A stretch of 64,000 nt of DNA from Streptomyces katrae. GTDB taxonomy: Bacteria > Actinomycetota > Actinomycetes > Streptomycetales > Streptomycetaceae. The stretch spans positions 1,550,001 through 1,614,000 of the forward strand of contig NZ_CP020042.1 of the NCBI RefSeq assembly GCF_002028425.1, written 5' to 3'. This document shows, piece after piece, positions 19,797 to 28,389 of the stretch (positions are counted from its first letter, which is position 1; each line of letters starts with the position of its first letter). Under the pieces are notes generated by a model. It saw only the letters and a list, made by a program, of their open reading frames with translations, made no database searches and was not told the DNA's origin. The position numbers and the translations under genes are program-made.

Positions 19797-21383
19797 TTAT
19801 GTGATGGCCGGTGCGAGGTGCCAGGTGCCGCCTGTGTGAGTGAGTCCGAGGTTGATCAGGCGGCGGAGGTTGAGGGCGGCTGCTCGGGTGTGGAGCCAGG
19901 CGTTGTTGCTGATGGTGCCCCGGTAGCGGAGTCGGCGGTTGCCGTGGTGGACGAGCCAGGCGACGGCACGTTCGACTGGTGGCCGCCAGCGGCGGTAGTC
20001 GGCCTGCCAGGCGGGGTCGGTGGCGGCCTGGCGGCGGGCCGCGGCTTGGAGATCGTGGTGGGGGCGGATGGTCAGGACGCGTCCGGCTTTGGCCTTGGTG
20101 CACTGCTCACGCAGCGGGCATCGGGTGCACACGTTCCCGAAGACGGCCCTGCGCTGGTGGTGGCGGCCGCCGGGCTCGGACAGGCCGACGGTGTGGCCTT
20201 GGGGGCAGGTCACGGTGGCGGCGGAGGTGTCGATGGCGAAGTCGTCGAGGGTGAAGCCGTCTGGGACGGCCGGCCGCAGCGGGGCGGGTTTGAGGAACAG
20301 CCGGTGTCCGGCCTCTTCGAGGGCCTGGCGGGCGTCGCCGGTGGAGTAGGCGGTGTCACCGAAGGCGTCCACCGGGGTGTCCTCCTCGGCCAGCAGTTCA
20401 AGGCCGACGGCTGCCTCGTGGTGCTCTGGCCCGGCCCCGGGCCGCAGGGCGACGGCGGTGTATAACCCGGTCTCCGGCTCGACGGCGAGGTGGGCCTTGT
20501 ATCCGTCCTGCTGATGGGAGCGGGTCTTGTGGATGTGCCGGGACTCGGGGTCGACGGTGGAGATCATCCGGTCCGGGGCGGTCCCTTGGGTGATGCGCCA
20601 GCGGCCGTCACGGCCGTCGGAGTCCTCGGCCGGTTCCACGTCCTGCCCGGCGACCAGCGCGAGGATGCCGACCGCGTTCGCTGCCTTCTCGCCCAGTTCC
20701 TGCTCGGGCAGATGCCCGAGCAGTCTGACCGCGTCGCCGACGAGCGCGTCGACCAGGTTGGCTCGTGCCTGGGCATCGTTCCAGGTGATGCGGGGTTTGC
20801 CCGGGTCGGTGTAGTCGTGGGCGGTGCACTGCGCGGCGGCAGCCTCGGCGCCGCCGGGGACTTCCCGGATCACCACCCGGATGGCGCCGATGATCTGGGT
20901 GACGGTGTCCTGGGTGGCGACCGCGTCGTCCAGCACGGTGGAGTCCAGTGCCCGCCGGTGCTTGCCCCTGAGGACACCGGTGGCCTTCACGACCTCCCGC
21001 ACGGCCTCGAAGGCCCGGTTCGGGCTGGTGGAGCGGGCCAGCCGGCGCCGGAAGTACGCCAGAAGCGACGGGTCGAACGCGGTGTCATGCAGTCCCAGCC
21101 CGCACGCGGCCTTCCACCGCAGGTCACACCGCAGTTCCTGGACCGTCTCGAAGTCCGACATGCCGTGCAGGGCCTGCAATGTGATCGCCGCGGCCAGAAT
21201 CTGCGGCGGCATGGACGGCCGCCCGTTCGCCGACGGATACATGTCCGCGAACATCGCCGCGGGGAACAACCGGCCACGGTGCTCGGCCAGGAACGCGAAC
21301 ACACTCCCAGCCGGAATCAACTCCCGGCACGTCGCCCACACATCAGGTCCGACCGTCTCCCCGACCCACTCCCCTTGAACCAC
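19797..21383 (-). CDS. IS1182-family transposase
   Basis: The 528-residue DDE transposase starts at GTG. The N-terminal domain has FAFLAEHRGRLFP and RPSMPPQILAAAITLQALHG, split by a short linker. The acidic catalytic positions probably include the Asp in ALDSTVLDDA and the Asp in DAFGDTAYSTGDARQAL. A four-cysteine cluster, CPQGH then CTRCPLREQC, lies in the second half, as in other members. The frame is uninterrupted, so the element may be active. Codon use resembles the host. Confidence 0.93.
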   Translation of the reverse strand: MVQGEWVGETVGPDVWATCRELIPAGSVFAFLAEHRGRLFPAAMFADMYPSANGRPSMPPQILAAAITLQALHGMSDFETVQELRCDLRWKAACGLGLHDTAFDPSLLAYFRRRLARSTSPNRAFEAVREVVKATGVLRGKHRRALDSTVLDDAVATQDTVTQIIGAIRVVIREVPGGAEAAAAQCTAHDYTDPGKPRITWNDAQARANLVDALVGDAVRLLGHLPEQELGEKAANAVGILALVAGQDVEPAEDSDGRDGRWRITQGTAPDRMISTVDPESRHIHKTRSHQQDGYKAHLAVEPETGLYTAVALRPGAGPEHHEAAVGLELLAEEDTPVDAFGDTAYSTGDARQALEEAGHRLFLKPAPLRPAVPDGFTLDDFAIDTSAATVTCPQGHTVGLSEPGGRHHQRRAVFGNVCTRCPLREQCTKAKAGRVLTIRPHHDLQAAARRQAATDPAWQADYRRWRPPVERAVAWLVHHGNRRLRYRGTISNNAWLHTRAAALNLRRLINLGLTHTGGTWHLAPAIT

Positions 21384-21426
21384 AACACGAGTCTGGCCCC
21401 ACCGCTGACGCGGCGGGGCCAGAACC

Positions 21427-21450
21427 CAACATCTTCATCAGTCTTCTAGG
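21427..21450. repeat. Right terminal inverted repeat of the IS
   Basis: CAAC followed by ATCTTCATCAGTCTTCTAGG; complementary to the left end at 19733-19756. Confidence 0.9.
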
Positions 21451-21534
21451 CCGCGTCCCACGGCCCGGCGCCCCGACACGAGCCGCTGCGCGGAGCGGTC
21501 CCCAACCCGCCCTTCCACCGTTCCCGCCTCAAAC

Positions 21535-21592
21535 GCCGGCGCGGCTACGGGCACGGCGCTCCGCGCCCGCGCCTCAAACGCCGGCGGGGCTG
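21535..21592. repeat. Two copies of a CTCAAACGCCGGCG intergenic repeat
   Basis: CGCCTCAAACGCCGGCG occurs at 21535-21551 and again at 21570-21586, both followed by a GGCT-like tail. The same short element is dispersed in intergenic DNA of many Streptomyces genomes (from memory). It occupies the space between the IS and rarA; no gene is seen in 21451-21627. Confidence 0.65.
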
Positions 21593-21627
21593 GATTTCGC
21601 GCCGCAGGCGCGCCCGCGCCGGACGGG

Positions 21628-22980
21628 TCAGCCGGCTCCGCGGAGGCGTTCGCGGACCTTCTCCACCACGTCCGCGTACCGCGCTTCCGCCCCGTACCGC
21701 GTCGGCTCGTAGTACCGCTTGCCGTGGATCTCGTCCGGCGCGTACTGCTGCGCGGCGATCGCCCCCGGCACGTCGTGCGGATACACGTATCCGACGGCGT
21801 GCCCCAGCTTGGCCGCGCCCTTGTAGTGCCCGTCCCGCAGGTGCGCCGGCACCGCCCCGGCCAGCCCGGCCCGGACGTCCGCCAGCGCCGCGCCGATCGC
21901 CGTCGTGGCGGTGTTGGACTTCGGGGCCAGCGCCAGCGCGATCGTGGCGTGCGACAGGGTCAGCGCGGCCTCCGGGAAGCCGATCATCGCCACCGCCTGG
22001 GCCGCCGCGACCGCCAGCGGCAGGGCGGTGGGGTCCGCCAGGCCGATGTCCTCGCTCGCCGAGATCATCAGCCGCCGGGCGATGAACCGCGGGTCCTCAC
22101 CGGCCTCGATCATCCGGGCCAGGTAGTGCAGCGCGGCGTCCACGTCGGAGCCGCGGATCGACTTGATCAGCGCGCTGGCCACGTCGTAGTGCTGGTCGCC
22201 GTCCCGGTCGTAGCGGACCGCCGCCCGGTCGACGGCCTCCTCCAGCGTCTGGAGGGTGATCTCCTCCTCGCCCTTGGCGATGGCCGAGCCGGCCCCCGCC
22301 TCCAGGGCGGTCAGCGCCCGCCGGGCGTCGCCCCCGGCGATCCGCAGCAGGTGGGCCTCGGCGTCGGCGGGCAGCGACACCGCCCCGCCCAGCCCCCGCT
22401 CCTCCTCCAGGGCGCGCCGCAGCAACCCGCTCAGGTCGGCGTCCGTCAGCGGCTCCAGCGTCAGCAGCAGGGAGCGCGAGAGCAGCGGGGAGATGATCGA
22501 GAAGTACGGGTTCTCCGTGGTCGCCGCGATCAGGGTGACCCAGCGGTTCTCCACGGCCGGCAGGAGGGAGTCCTGCTGCGCCTTGCTGAAGCGGTGGATC
22601 TCGTCGAGGAAGAGGACGGTCTCCTTGCCGTAGCCGCCGGCGGCGCGCTTGGCGCCCTCGATGACGGCCCGGACCTCCTTGACCCCCGCCGTGATCGCCG
22701 ACAGCTCGACGAACCGCTTCTGCGTGGCCTGGCTGACCACGTACGCGAGGGTGGTCTTGCCGATGCCCGGCGGGCCCCAGAGGATCACCGAGGAGGATCC
22801 GGCCGGCCCCCCGGAGCCCTCCCCCACCAGCCGGCGCAGCGGTGAGCCGGGCTTCAGCAGGTGCTGCTGGCCGACCACCTCGTCCAGGGTGCGCGGGCGC
22901 ATCCGGACGGCCAGGGGGGAGCTGGCCGGGTCCTTCTCCTGGCGTTCCTCGGCGGCGGCGGTGAAGAGGTCTGGTTCCAC
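21628..22980 (-). CDS. rarA: Replication-associated recombination protein A (RarA/MgsA)
   Basis: AAA+ clamp-loader-like ATPase acting at stalled replication forks. The 450 residues have the N-terminal SSB-interaction-like start PDLF, Walker A GPPGIGKT at 69-76, Walker [16 protein letters not shown], sensor [10 protein letters not shown] and the C-terminal tetramerisation region ending [14 protein letters not shown]. The start is GTG at 22980 with no strong ribosome-binding site; no better start is evident. Confidence 0.95.
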   Translation of the reverse strand: MEPDLFTAAAEERQEKDPASSPLAVRMRPRTLDEVVGQQHLLKPGSPLRRLVGEGSGGPAGSSSVILWGPPGIGKTTLAYVVSQATQKRFVELSAITAGVKEVRAVIEGAKRAAGGYGKETVLFLDEIHRFSKAQQDSLLPAVENRWVTLIAATTENPYFSIISPLLSRSLLLTLEPLTDADLSGLLRRALEEERGLGGAVSLPADAEAHLLRIAGGDARRALTALEAGAGSAIAKGEEEITLQTLEEAVDRAAVRYDRDGDQHYDVASALIKSIRGSDVDAALHYLARMIEAGEDPRFIARRLMISASEDIGLADPTALPLAVAAAQAVAMIGFPEAALTLSHATIALALAPKSNTATTAIGAALADVRAGLAGAVPAHLRDGHYKGAAKLGHAVGYVYPHDVPGAIAAQQYAPDEIHGKRYYEPTRYGAEARYADVVEKVRERLRGAG

Positions 22981-23033
22981 ACACAGAGCCTATGCGAGGC
23001 CACCGACAGGACCGCCGGGACGGCCGCGGCGGC

Positions 23034-23648
23034 TCAGGAGGTCCAGAAGTCCCACCAGCGGGTCAGGATCAGCATCCCGATGATCCCGATGTGCAGGACG
23101 GGCAGCACCCAGGTGAACTCGTCCAGGAATCCGCGCAGCCAGCCGGGAGCGGGGATCAGGACCTGGCGGACGTTGTGGGAGGTGACGTACCAGAACATCA
23201 GAATCGTGGCGACCCAGGCCAGGCAGCACCACAGGCACAGCGAGTTGATGTGGTACAGCGACTGGTACATCAGCCAGGCGCAGAACCCGACGCCGAAGAG
23301 CATGCCGGCGTTCAGGGTCAGCCAGTACCAGCGGCGGAACCGGGCGCCGGCCAGCAGGCTCATGCCGACGCAGATCACGATCCCGTAGGCGACGAGCCCC
23401 AGCATCGGGTTCGGGAAGCCGAAGGCCGACGCCTGCTCGCTCTTCATGATGTTGCCGCAGGAGACGACGGGGTTCAGGCTGCAGCCCGGCGTGAAATTCG
23501 GGTCCTCCAGCAGCTTGAACTTGTCGATGGTGATCACCCAGGCGGCGAGCAGGGCCGCCGCTCCGGTGATGACCAGCAGCAGGGCCAGCGCCCGGCTCCC
23601 GCCGTAGGTCCGCGAAGCGGTGTCCGCGCCTGCACCCGTAGTCGTCAT
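23034..23648 (-). CDS. Vitamin K epoxide reductase family membrane protein
   Basis: The 204-residue protein has about five membrane segments (from residues 19, 82, 111, 140 and 183). VKOR cysteines are present: the loop pair C56 and C64 (CSLNPVVSC) and the active CxxC at C138-L-W-C141. Bacterial homologues reoxidise extracytoplasmic thiol oxidases to drive disulphide formation. There is no fused thioredoxin domain, so a separate DsbA partner must exist. ATG start. Located between hisS and rarA. Confidence 0.88.
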   Translation of the reverse strand: MTTTGAGADTASRTYGGSRALALLLVITGAAALLAAWVITIDKFKLLEDPNFTPGCSLNPVVSCGNIMKSEQASAFGFPNPMLGLVAYGIVICVGMSLLAGARFRRWYWLTLNAGMLFGVGFCAWLMYQSLYHINSLCLWCCLAWVATILMFWYVTSHNVRQVLIPAPGWLRGFLDEFTWVLPVLHIGIIGMLILTRWWDFWTS

Positions 23649-23768
23649 CCCGCCCGCTCCACATCCCACGTCGGCAAGGTCATCAAGCAGGGGCCATTGT
23701 GCCGCACCGCGGGCTCCGCCTTCCGTTCGCCCGGTATAAGGACGGTCGAGAACGCGTGGGAAAGCGGC

Positions 23769-23806
23769 GGGGGCGGGGCGGGGAGAGCGCTCCCCGTCCC
23801 GCCCCC
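23769..23806 (-). terminator. Terminator of hisS
   Basis: A very GC-rich hairpin with about 17 base pairs lies 15 bases after the hisS stop. Confidence 0.75.
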
Positions 23807-23820
23807 GGTGGCGTTCCGCG

Positions 23821-25092
23821 TCAGGCCAGGCGGGCCCGGATCTCGGCGACGAGTCCGGCGACCGCCACGGCGTCCTGCTCGCCGGACTCCATGTCCTTGA
23901 GCTGGACCACGCCCTCGGCGAGGTCGCGGTCGCCCGCGACGACCGCGAAGCGGGCACCGCTGCGGTTGGCGTCCTTCATGGCGCCCTTGAGGCCCTTGCC
24001 CCCGTACGACATGTCCGCCGCGACGCCCGCCTTGCGCAGCTCGGTCACCAGGCCGAAAACGGCCGGCTTGGCCTCGCCCAGCGCGATCGCGAAGACCGAC
24101 GTGGCCGCCGGGATGTCCAGCTCCACGCCCTCGGCCTCCAGGGCGAGCACGGTCCGGTCGACGCCCAGCGCCCAGCCGACGGACGGCAGGGCCGGGCCGC
24201 CGATCATCTCGGACAGGCCGTCGTAGCGGCCGCCGCCGCCGACCGCGGACTGCGAGCCCAGGCCGTCGTGGACGAACTCGAAGGTGGTGCGGGTGTAGTA
24301 GTCGAGGCCGCGGACCAGCTTCTCGTCGTCCTCGAAGGCGACCCCGGCGGCGGTGACCAGCGTCCGGACCTCCTCGTGGTACGCCTTGCAGGCGTCGCAG
24401 AGGTAGTCGCGCAGCACGGGTGCGCCGACCAGCTGCTTCTGCACGTCGGGCCGCTTGTCGTCGAGGACGCGCAGCGGGTTGATCTCGGCCCGGCGGACGG
24501 TCTCCTCGTCCAGGTCGAGGCCGCGCAGGAAGCCCTGGAGCGCTTCCCGGTACACCGGGCGGCACTCCTTGTCGCCGAGCGAGTTCAGCAGGATGCGGAA
24601 GTTGCGCAGGCCCAGCGAGCGGTACGCCTGGTCGGCGAGGATGATCAGCTCGGCGTCCAGCGCCGGGTCCTCGGCGCCGATGGCCTCGGCGCCGACCTGG
24701 GAGAAGTGGCGGTAGCGGCCCGCCTGGGCCCGCTCGTAGCGGTAGTACGAGCCGGAGTACCAGAGCTTGACGGGCAGGCTGCCGAGCTTGTGGAGGTTGC
24801 CCTGGAGGGCCGCGCGCAGCACGGAGGCGGTGCCCTCGGGGCGCAGGGCGAGCTCGTCGCCGCCCTTCGTGGTGAGGGTGTACATCTCCTTGCTGACGAT
24901 GTCGGTGGACTCGCCGACGCCGCGGGAGAACAGCTTGACGTCCTCGAAGCCGGGGGTCTCGACGTATCCGTAGCCGGAGTTCTTCAGGGGCGCGGCGATC
25001 GCCTCGCGCACCGCCAGGAAGCTGGCGGAGCGGGGCGGCAGCAGGTCGTACGTGCCCTTGGGGGCCTTGAAGGTGCTCACGAAACTCGTCAC
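23821..25092 (-). CDS. hisS: Histidyl-tRNA synthetase
   Basis: Charges tRNA-His. The 423 residues include class II motifs: [11 protein letters not shown] at the start, [12 protein letters not shown] (motif 2 region), [16 protein letters not shown], and the histidine motifs [15 protein letters not shown] and GGGRYDGL. The GTG at 25092 forms a GTGA overlap with the upstream hydrolase stop. A GTG four codons later (VSTFKAPKG) is the alternative start; neither has a well-spaced ribosome-binding site. Confidence 0.95.
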   Translation of the reverse strand: MTSFVSTFKAPKGTYDLLPPRSASFLAVREAIAAPLKNSGYGYVETPGFEDVKLFSRGVGESTDIVSKEMYTLTTKGGDELALRPEGTASVLRAALQGNLHKLGSLPVKLWYSGSYYRYERAQAGRYRHFSQVGAEAIGAEDPALDAELIILADQAYRSLGLRNFRILLNSLGDKECRPVYREALQGFLRGLDLDEETVRRAEINPLRVLDDKRPDVQKQLVGAPVLRDYLCDACKAYHEEVRTLVTAAGVAFEDDEKLVRGLDYYTRTTFEFVHDGLGSQSAVGGGGRYDGLSEMIGGPALPSVGWALGVDRTVLALEAEGVELDIPAATSVFAIALGEAKPAVFGLVTELRKAGVAADMSYGGKGLKGAMKDANRSGARFAVVAGDRDLAEGVVQLKDMESGEQDAVAVAGLVAEIRARLA

Positions 25093-25799
25093 ATTCCTCG
25101 TCGTGGGGCGGCGGTGCCGTCCCCCAGGCCGGCGGCGACCTCCCGCAGGTACGGGTTGGTCGCGCGCTCACGGCCGATGGTGGTCTGGGGACCGTGGCCG
25201 GACAGCACCACCGTCGAGTCCTCCAGCGGCAGGCACACGCGGGCCAGCGACTGGAGCATCTCGGCGTGGGAGCCGCCGGGCAGGTCGGTGCGTCCGATGG
25301 AGCCGGCGAAGAGCAGGTCGCCCGAGAAGAAGACCGGCGGTACGTCGGCCTGCTCGGGCATCCGGAAGGTCACCGACCCCTTGGTATGGCCGGGCGCGTG
25401 CGCCACCGAGAACTCCATCCCGGCCAGCTTCAGGGCGGCGCCGTCGGACAGCTCGCGGACGTCGTCCGGCTCGCCGACGGTGAGCTCTCCCATGAGCGGC
25501 ATGCCGATGGAGCGGCCGAGGGCCTTCTCCGGGTCGCTCATCATGTAGCGGTCCTCGGGGTGGATCCAGGCGGGAACGTCGTGCGCTCCGCACACCGGGA
25601 CCACCGAGGCCACATGATCGAGGTGGCCGTGGGTCAGGACGACCGCGACGGGCTTGAGGCGGTGCTTCCTCAGCGTCTCCTCGACGCCCTGGGCGGCCTG
25701 GTGGCCCGGGTCGATGATGACGCACTCCTCACCCGCGGCGGGGGCGACCAGGTAGCAGTTGGTCCCCCAGGCCCCGGCCGGGAATCCGGCAATCAGCAC
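25089..25799 (-). CDS. Metallo-beta-lactamase-fold hydrolase (glyoxalase II-like)
   Basis: The 236 residues from GTG at 25799 (VLIAGFPAG) have GAGGA five bases upstream; a TTG four codons earlier is less likely. The metal motif THGHLDH is at 56-62, with later ligands in [10 protein letters not shown] and FSGDLLF, and a final LSGHGP. This is the hydroxyacylglutathione hydrolase branch; since actinomycetes use mycothiol, the natural thioester substrate may be mycothiol-based (inference). Coupled to hisS. Confidence 0.88.
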   Translation of the reverse strand: MLIAGFPAGAWGTNCYLVAPAAGEECVIIDPGHQAAQGVEETLRKHRLKPVAVVLTHGHLDHVASVVPVCGAHDVPAWIHPEDRYMMSDPEKALGRSIGMPLMGELTVGEPDDVRELSDGAALKLAGMEFSVAHAPGHTKGSVTFRMPEQADVPPVFFSGDLLFAGSIGRTDLPGGSHAEMLQSLARVCLPLEDSTVVLSGHGPQTTIGRERATNPYLREVAAGLGDGTAAPRRGM

Positions 25800-25951
25800 G
25801 TTCGTCCTCAATCGTCGTCCGTCGGGCGGCAGCAGTTCGGAATCTGCTGCTCAGAGCCTACCGGCGCCGCTCATCACACAGCGAACCCATATACGGTACG
25901 GCCTAACCGAGCCCGGACAGCGGTACCAGAGACGTACAAGGAGACGACCCG

Positions 25952-26734
25952 GTGGTCACGAGCGATCAGCGTCGGCGACAGCTCGCCAGGGAGAAGTACG
26001 AGCGCCAGCAGAAGCGCCGCGCGGAGGCCCGCCGCAGGTCGCGGCAGCGACTGGCGATCATCGGTGCGGCCTCGGCCGCGGTGATCGCGACGCTGATCGG
26101 GCTCGTCGCGGGCGGTGTGTTCGACAGCAAGGACAAGACGGACGCGTCGGCCGAGCCCTCGGCCTCCCCGTCGCTGCCGGAGCCGAAGAAGTCGCCGTCC
26201 CCGGCGATGGCGATCGACGACAAGGCGAAGTACACCTTCGACCTGAAGACCAGCGCGGGCGAGATCAAGTTCGCGATGGACGCCTCGAAGACCCCGCAGA
26301 CGGTGAACTCCTTCAAGTCGCTCGCCGACAAGAACTTCTTCGACAAGACCAAGTGCCACCGCCTGGTGACCAGCGGGATCTACGTGCTCCAGTGCGGCGA
26401 CCCCGAGGGCACCGGCCGGGGCGGCCCGGGCTACACGATCCCGGACGAGAACCTGGACTCCCTGGGCAAGCCGAACGAGCAGGGCCAGGTGGTCTACCCG
26501 GCCGGCACCGTGGCGATGGCCAACACCGGCCAGCCCGGCACCGGCGGCAGCCAGTTCTTCCTCGTCTACAAGGACAGCCCGCTCGCCCCCTCGTACACCC
26601 CGTTCGGGAAGATCGACGCGGCGGGGCTGAAGGTCCTGGAGGAGGTCGCCAAGGCGGGTACCGCCGACGGCGCCCAGGACGGCGCCCCGAAGACCCCCGT
26701 GAACATCGAGAAGGCCACCGTCACGAAGGACTGA
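25952..26734 (+). CDS. Membrane-anchored cyclophilin-type peptidyl-prolyl isomerase
   Basis: The 260-residue protein starts at GTG with AAGGAG eight bases upstream. A basic cytoplasmic N-terminus (1-33) precedes one membrane helix at about 34-55, a Ser/Pro/Ala linker (about 65-87), then the extracellular cyclophilin domain (about 95-258). The domain has FFDKTKCHRLVTSGIY, NTGQPGTGGSQFFLVY and TPFGKI. It probably assists folding of exported proteins. The 190 bases to the next gene show no clear signal. Confidence 0.92.
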   Translation: MVTSDQRRRQLAREKYERQQKRRAEARRRSRQRLAIIGAASAAVIATLIGLVAGGVFDSKDKTDASAEPSASPSLPEPKKSPSPAMAIDDKAKYTFDLKTSAGEIKFAMDASKTPQTVNSFKSLADKNFFDKTKCHRLVTSGIYVLQCGDPEGTGRGGPGYTIPDENLDSLGKPNEQGQVVYPAGTVAMANTGQPGTGGSQFFLVYKDSPLAPSYTPFGKIDAAGLKVLEEVAKAGTADGAQDGAPKTPVNIEKATVTKD

Positions 26735-26924
26735 CGGGACCCGGCGGCCCCGCCCCGGCCGGCCCCGCGGCCCCTGCGGCGATATTCCGTCGTGCGGGAT
26801 GCGGACAGCCGGCCCGGCGGTCGCCTATGTTGGCGTTGTGCAGGGCGGGCGCTGCCCGCCCCAGGAAACTGTGGACGATGCCAGGGGGACACGACCCCGT
26901 GCGGCATCAGGTGGAGGAGGCGCT

Positions 26925-28154
26925 GTGAGCAGCGACCCGTGGGGCCGAGTCGACGAGACCGGCACCGTGTACGTGCGTACTTCCGAGGGCGAGCAGGTCG
27001 TCGGCTCGTGGCAGGCGGGCACCCCCGAGGAGGCCCTGGCCTACTTCGAGCGCAAGTACGAGGGCCTGGTGGTCGAGATCGGCCTCCTCGAACGGCGGGT
27101 GCGGACCACCGATCTGTCCGCCAAGGACGCCCAGACGGCCATCGACCACCTGCGGACGCAGGTGGACGAGCACCACGCCGTCGGTGACCTCGACGCCCTG
27201 CGCGTCCGGCTGGACAAGCTGGTGGCGACGGTGGACTCGCGGCGCGAGGAGCGCAAGGTCCAGAAGGCCAAGCAGGCGGACGAGGCCCGTACGGCCAAGG
27301 ACGCCCTGGTGACCGAGGCCGAGGAGCTGGCGCAGAGCGACCAGTGGCGCAGTGCCGGCGAGCGGCTGCGCGCGCTGGTGGACATCTGGAAGGGCCTGCC
27401 CCGGCTCGACCGCAAGTCCGACGACGAGCTGTGGCACCGCTTCTCGCACGCCCGGTCGGCCTTCTCCAAGCGCCGCAAGGCGCACTTCGCCGCGCTGGAC
27501 GCCCAGCGCGAGGAGGCCCGCAAGGCCAAGGAGAAGCTGGTCGCCGAGGCCGAGGCGCTGTCGAAGTCGACGGACTGGGGTCCGACGGCCGCCCGCTACC
27601 GCGAGCTGATGGACAGCTGGAAGGCGGCGGGCCGGGCGCAGCGCGAGGCCGAGGACGACCTCTGGAACCGTTTCCGCGGTGCGCAGGACGTGTTCTTCGC
27701 GGCGCGCGGCGAGGTCTTCGCGGAGCGGGACGCGGAGCAGGTCGAGAACCTGAAGCTGAAGGAGGAGCTGGCCGTCGAGGCGGAGCAGCTCCTCCCGGTG
27801 ACGGACCTGAAGGCGGCCCGGGCCGCGTTCCGCTCCATCAACGAGCGGTGGGAGGCCGTCGGCCACGTGCCGCGCGACGCCCGTCCCAAGGTCGAGGGCC
27901 GGATGCACGCCGTGGAGCGGGCCATCCAGGAGGCCGAGGAGGGCGAGTGGCGGCGTACGAACCCGGAGGCGCGGGCCCGTGCGGCCGGTCTGACGGGGCA
28001 GCTCCAGGCGGCCGTCGACAAGCTGCGCGGTGAGATCGACTCGGCGCGCGCGGCCGGCAACAACGCCAAGGCCGACAAGCTGTCCCGGGAGCTGGAGGGC
28101 CGCCAGGCCCTGCTGGACCAGGCGCTGAAGGGTCTGGAGGAGTTCGGCGGCTGA
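26925..28154 (+). CDS. DUF349-repeat coiled-coil protein
   Basis: The 409 residues start at GTG (VSSDPWGRVDETG) with GGAGG six bases upstream. After an N-terminal beta domain (about 1-50) come a coiled coil and at least three DUF349 helical repeats, with recurring WK.AGR and W..F..A...F motifs (WKGLPRLDRKSDDELWHRF; WKAAGRAQREAEDDLWNRF). The family's role is unknown; highly charged and soluble. The following hairpin ends the transcript. Confidence 0.85.
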   Translation: MSSDPWGRVDETGTVYVRTSEGEQVVGSWQAGTPEEALAYFERKYEGLVVEIGLLERRVRTTDLSAKDAQTAIDHLRTQVDEHHAVGDLDALRVRLDKLVATVDSRREERKVQKAKQADEARTAKDALVTEAEELAQSDQWRSAGERLRALVDIWKGLPRLDRKSDDELWHRFSHARSAFSKRRKAHFAALDAQREEARKAKEKLVAEAEALSKSTDWGPTAARYRELMDSWKAAGRAQREAEDDLWNRFRGAQDVFFAARGEVFAERDAEQVENLKLKEELAVEAEQLLPVTDLKAARAAFRSINERWEAVGHVPRDARPKVEGRMHAVERAIQEAEEGEWRRTNPEARARAAGLTGQLQAAVDKLRGEIDSARAAGNNAKADKLSRELEGRQALLDQALKGLEEFGG

Positions 28155-28184
28155 GGTCCGGCCGCCGTCCTCGGACGGGCACCC

Positions 28185-28220
28185 GACGGGCACCACCGGT
28201 TCCCTCCGGTGGTGCCCGTC
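28185..28220 (+). terminator. Terminator of the DUF349 gene
   Basis: A perfect 15-base inverted repeat (GACGGGCACCACCGG and its complement) with a six-base loop lies 30 bases after the stop. Confidence 0.8.
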
Positions 28221-28281
28221 CGCCGTGTACGGGCGTTCCGGCCCGGTTGCCCGGTTGCGTGCGGTTGGGGTGCGTCCGATT

Positions 28282-28337
28282 CGTTACGCGGTTTCAACAC
28301 AGGGTGCGCGCGGGTTGCACCCTCCTCCTGTGTAACG
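28282..28337 (+). promoter_or_regulatory. Nested inverted repeat upstream of the mannosyltransferase gene
   Basis: Three nested dyads: CGTTAC (28282-28287) with GTAACG (28332-28337), CACAGG (28298-28303) with CCTGTG (28327-28332), and GGGTGC (28302-28307) with GCACCC (28317-28322). The block ends 52 bases before the start codon, a suitable place for an operator or a leader structure. No known motif was recognised. Confidence 0.4.
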
Positions 28338-28389
28338 TTGTGCGGTGCCGCCTCGGCGGCCTTCTGCCGGGCGACGACCAGGATCGAAT

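Larger units (their letters stand above)
19733..21450 (-). mobile_element. IS1182-family insertion sequence
   Basis: A complete element of about 1.72 kb bounded by matching inverted ends and carrying one full-length transposase gene. Both ends finish in CTAG, so the true target duplication could be the four bases CTAG. It sits immediately 5' of the HNH lipoprotein gene, with the transposase pointing towards that gene. No other mobile gene is nearby. Confidence 0.9.
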
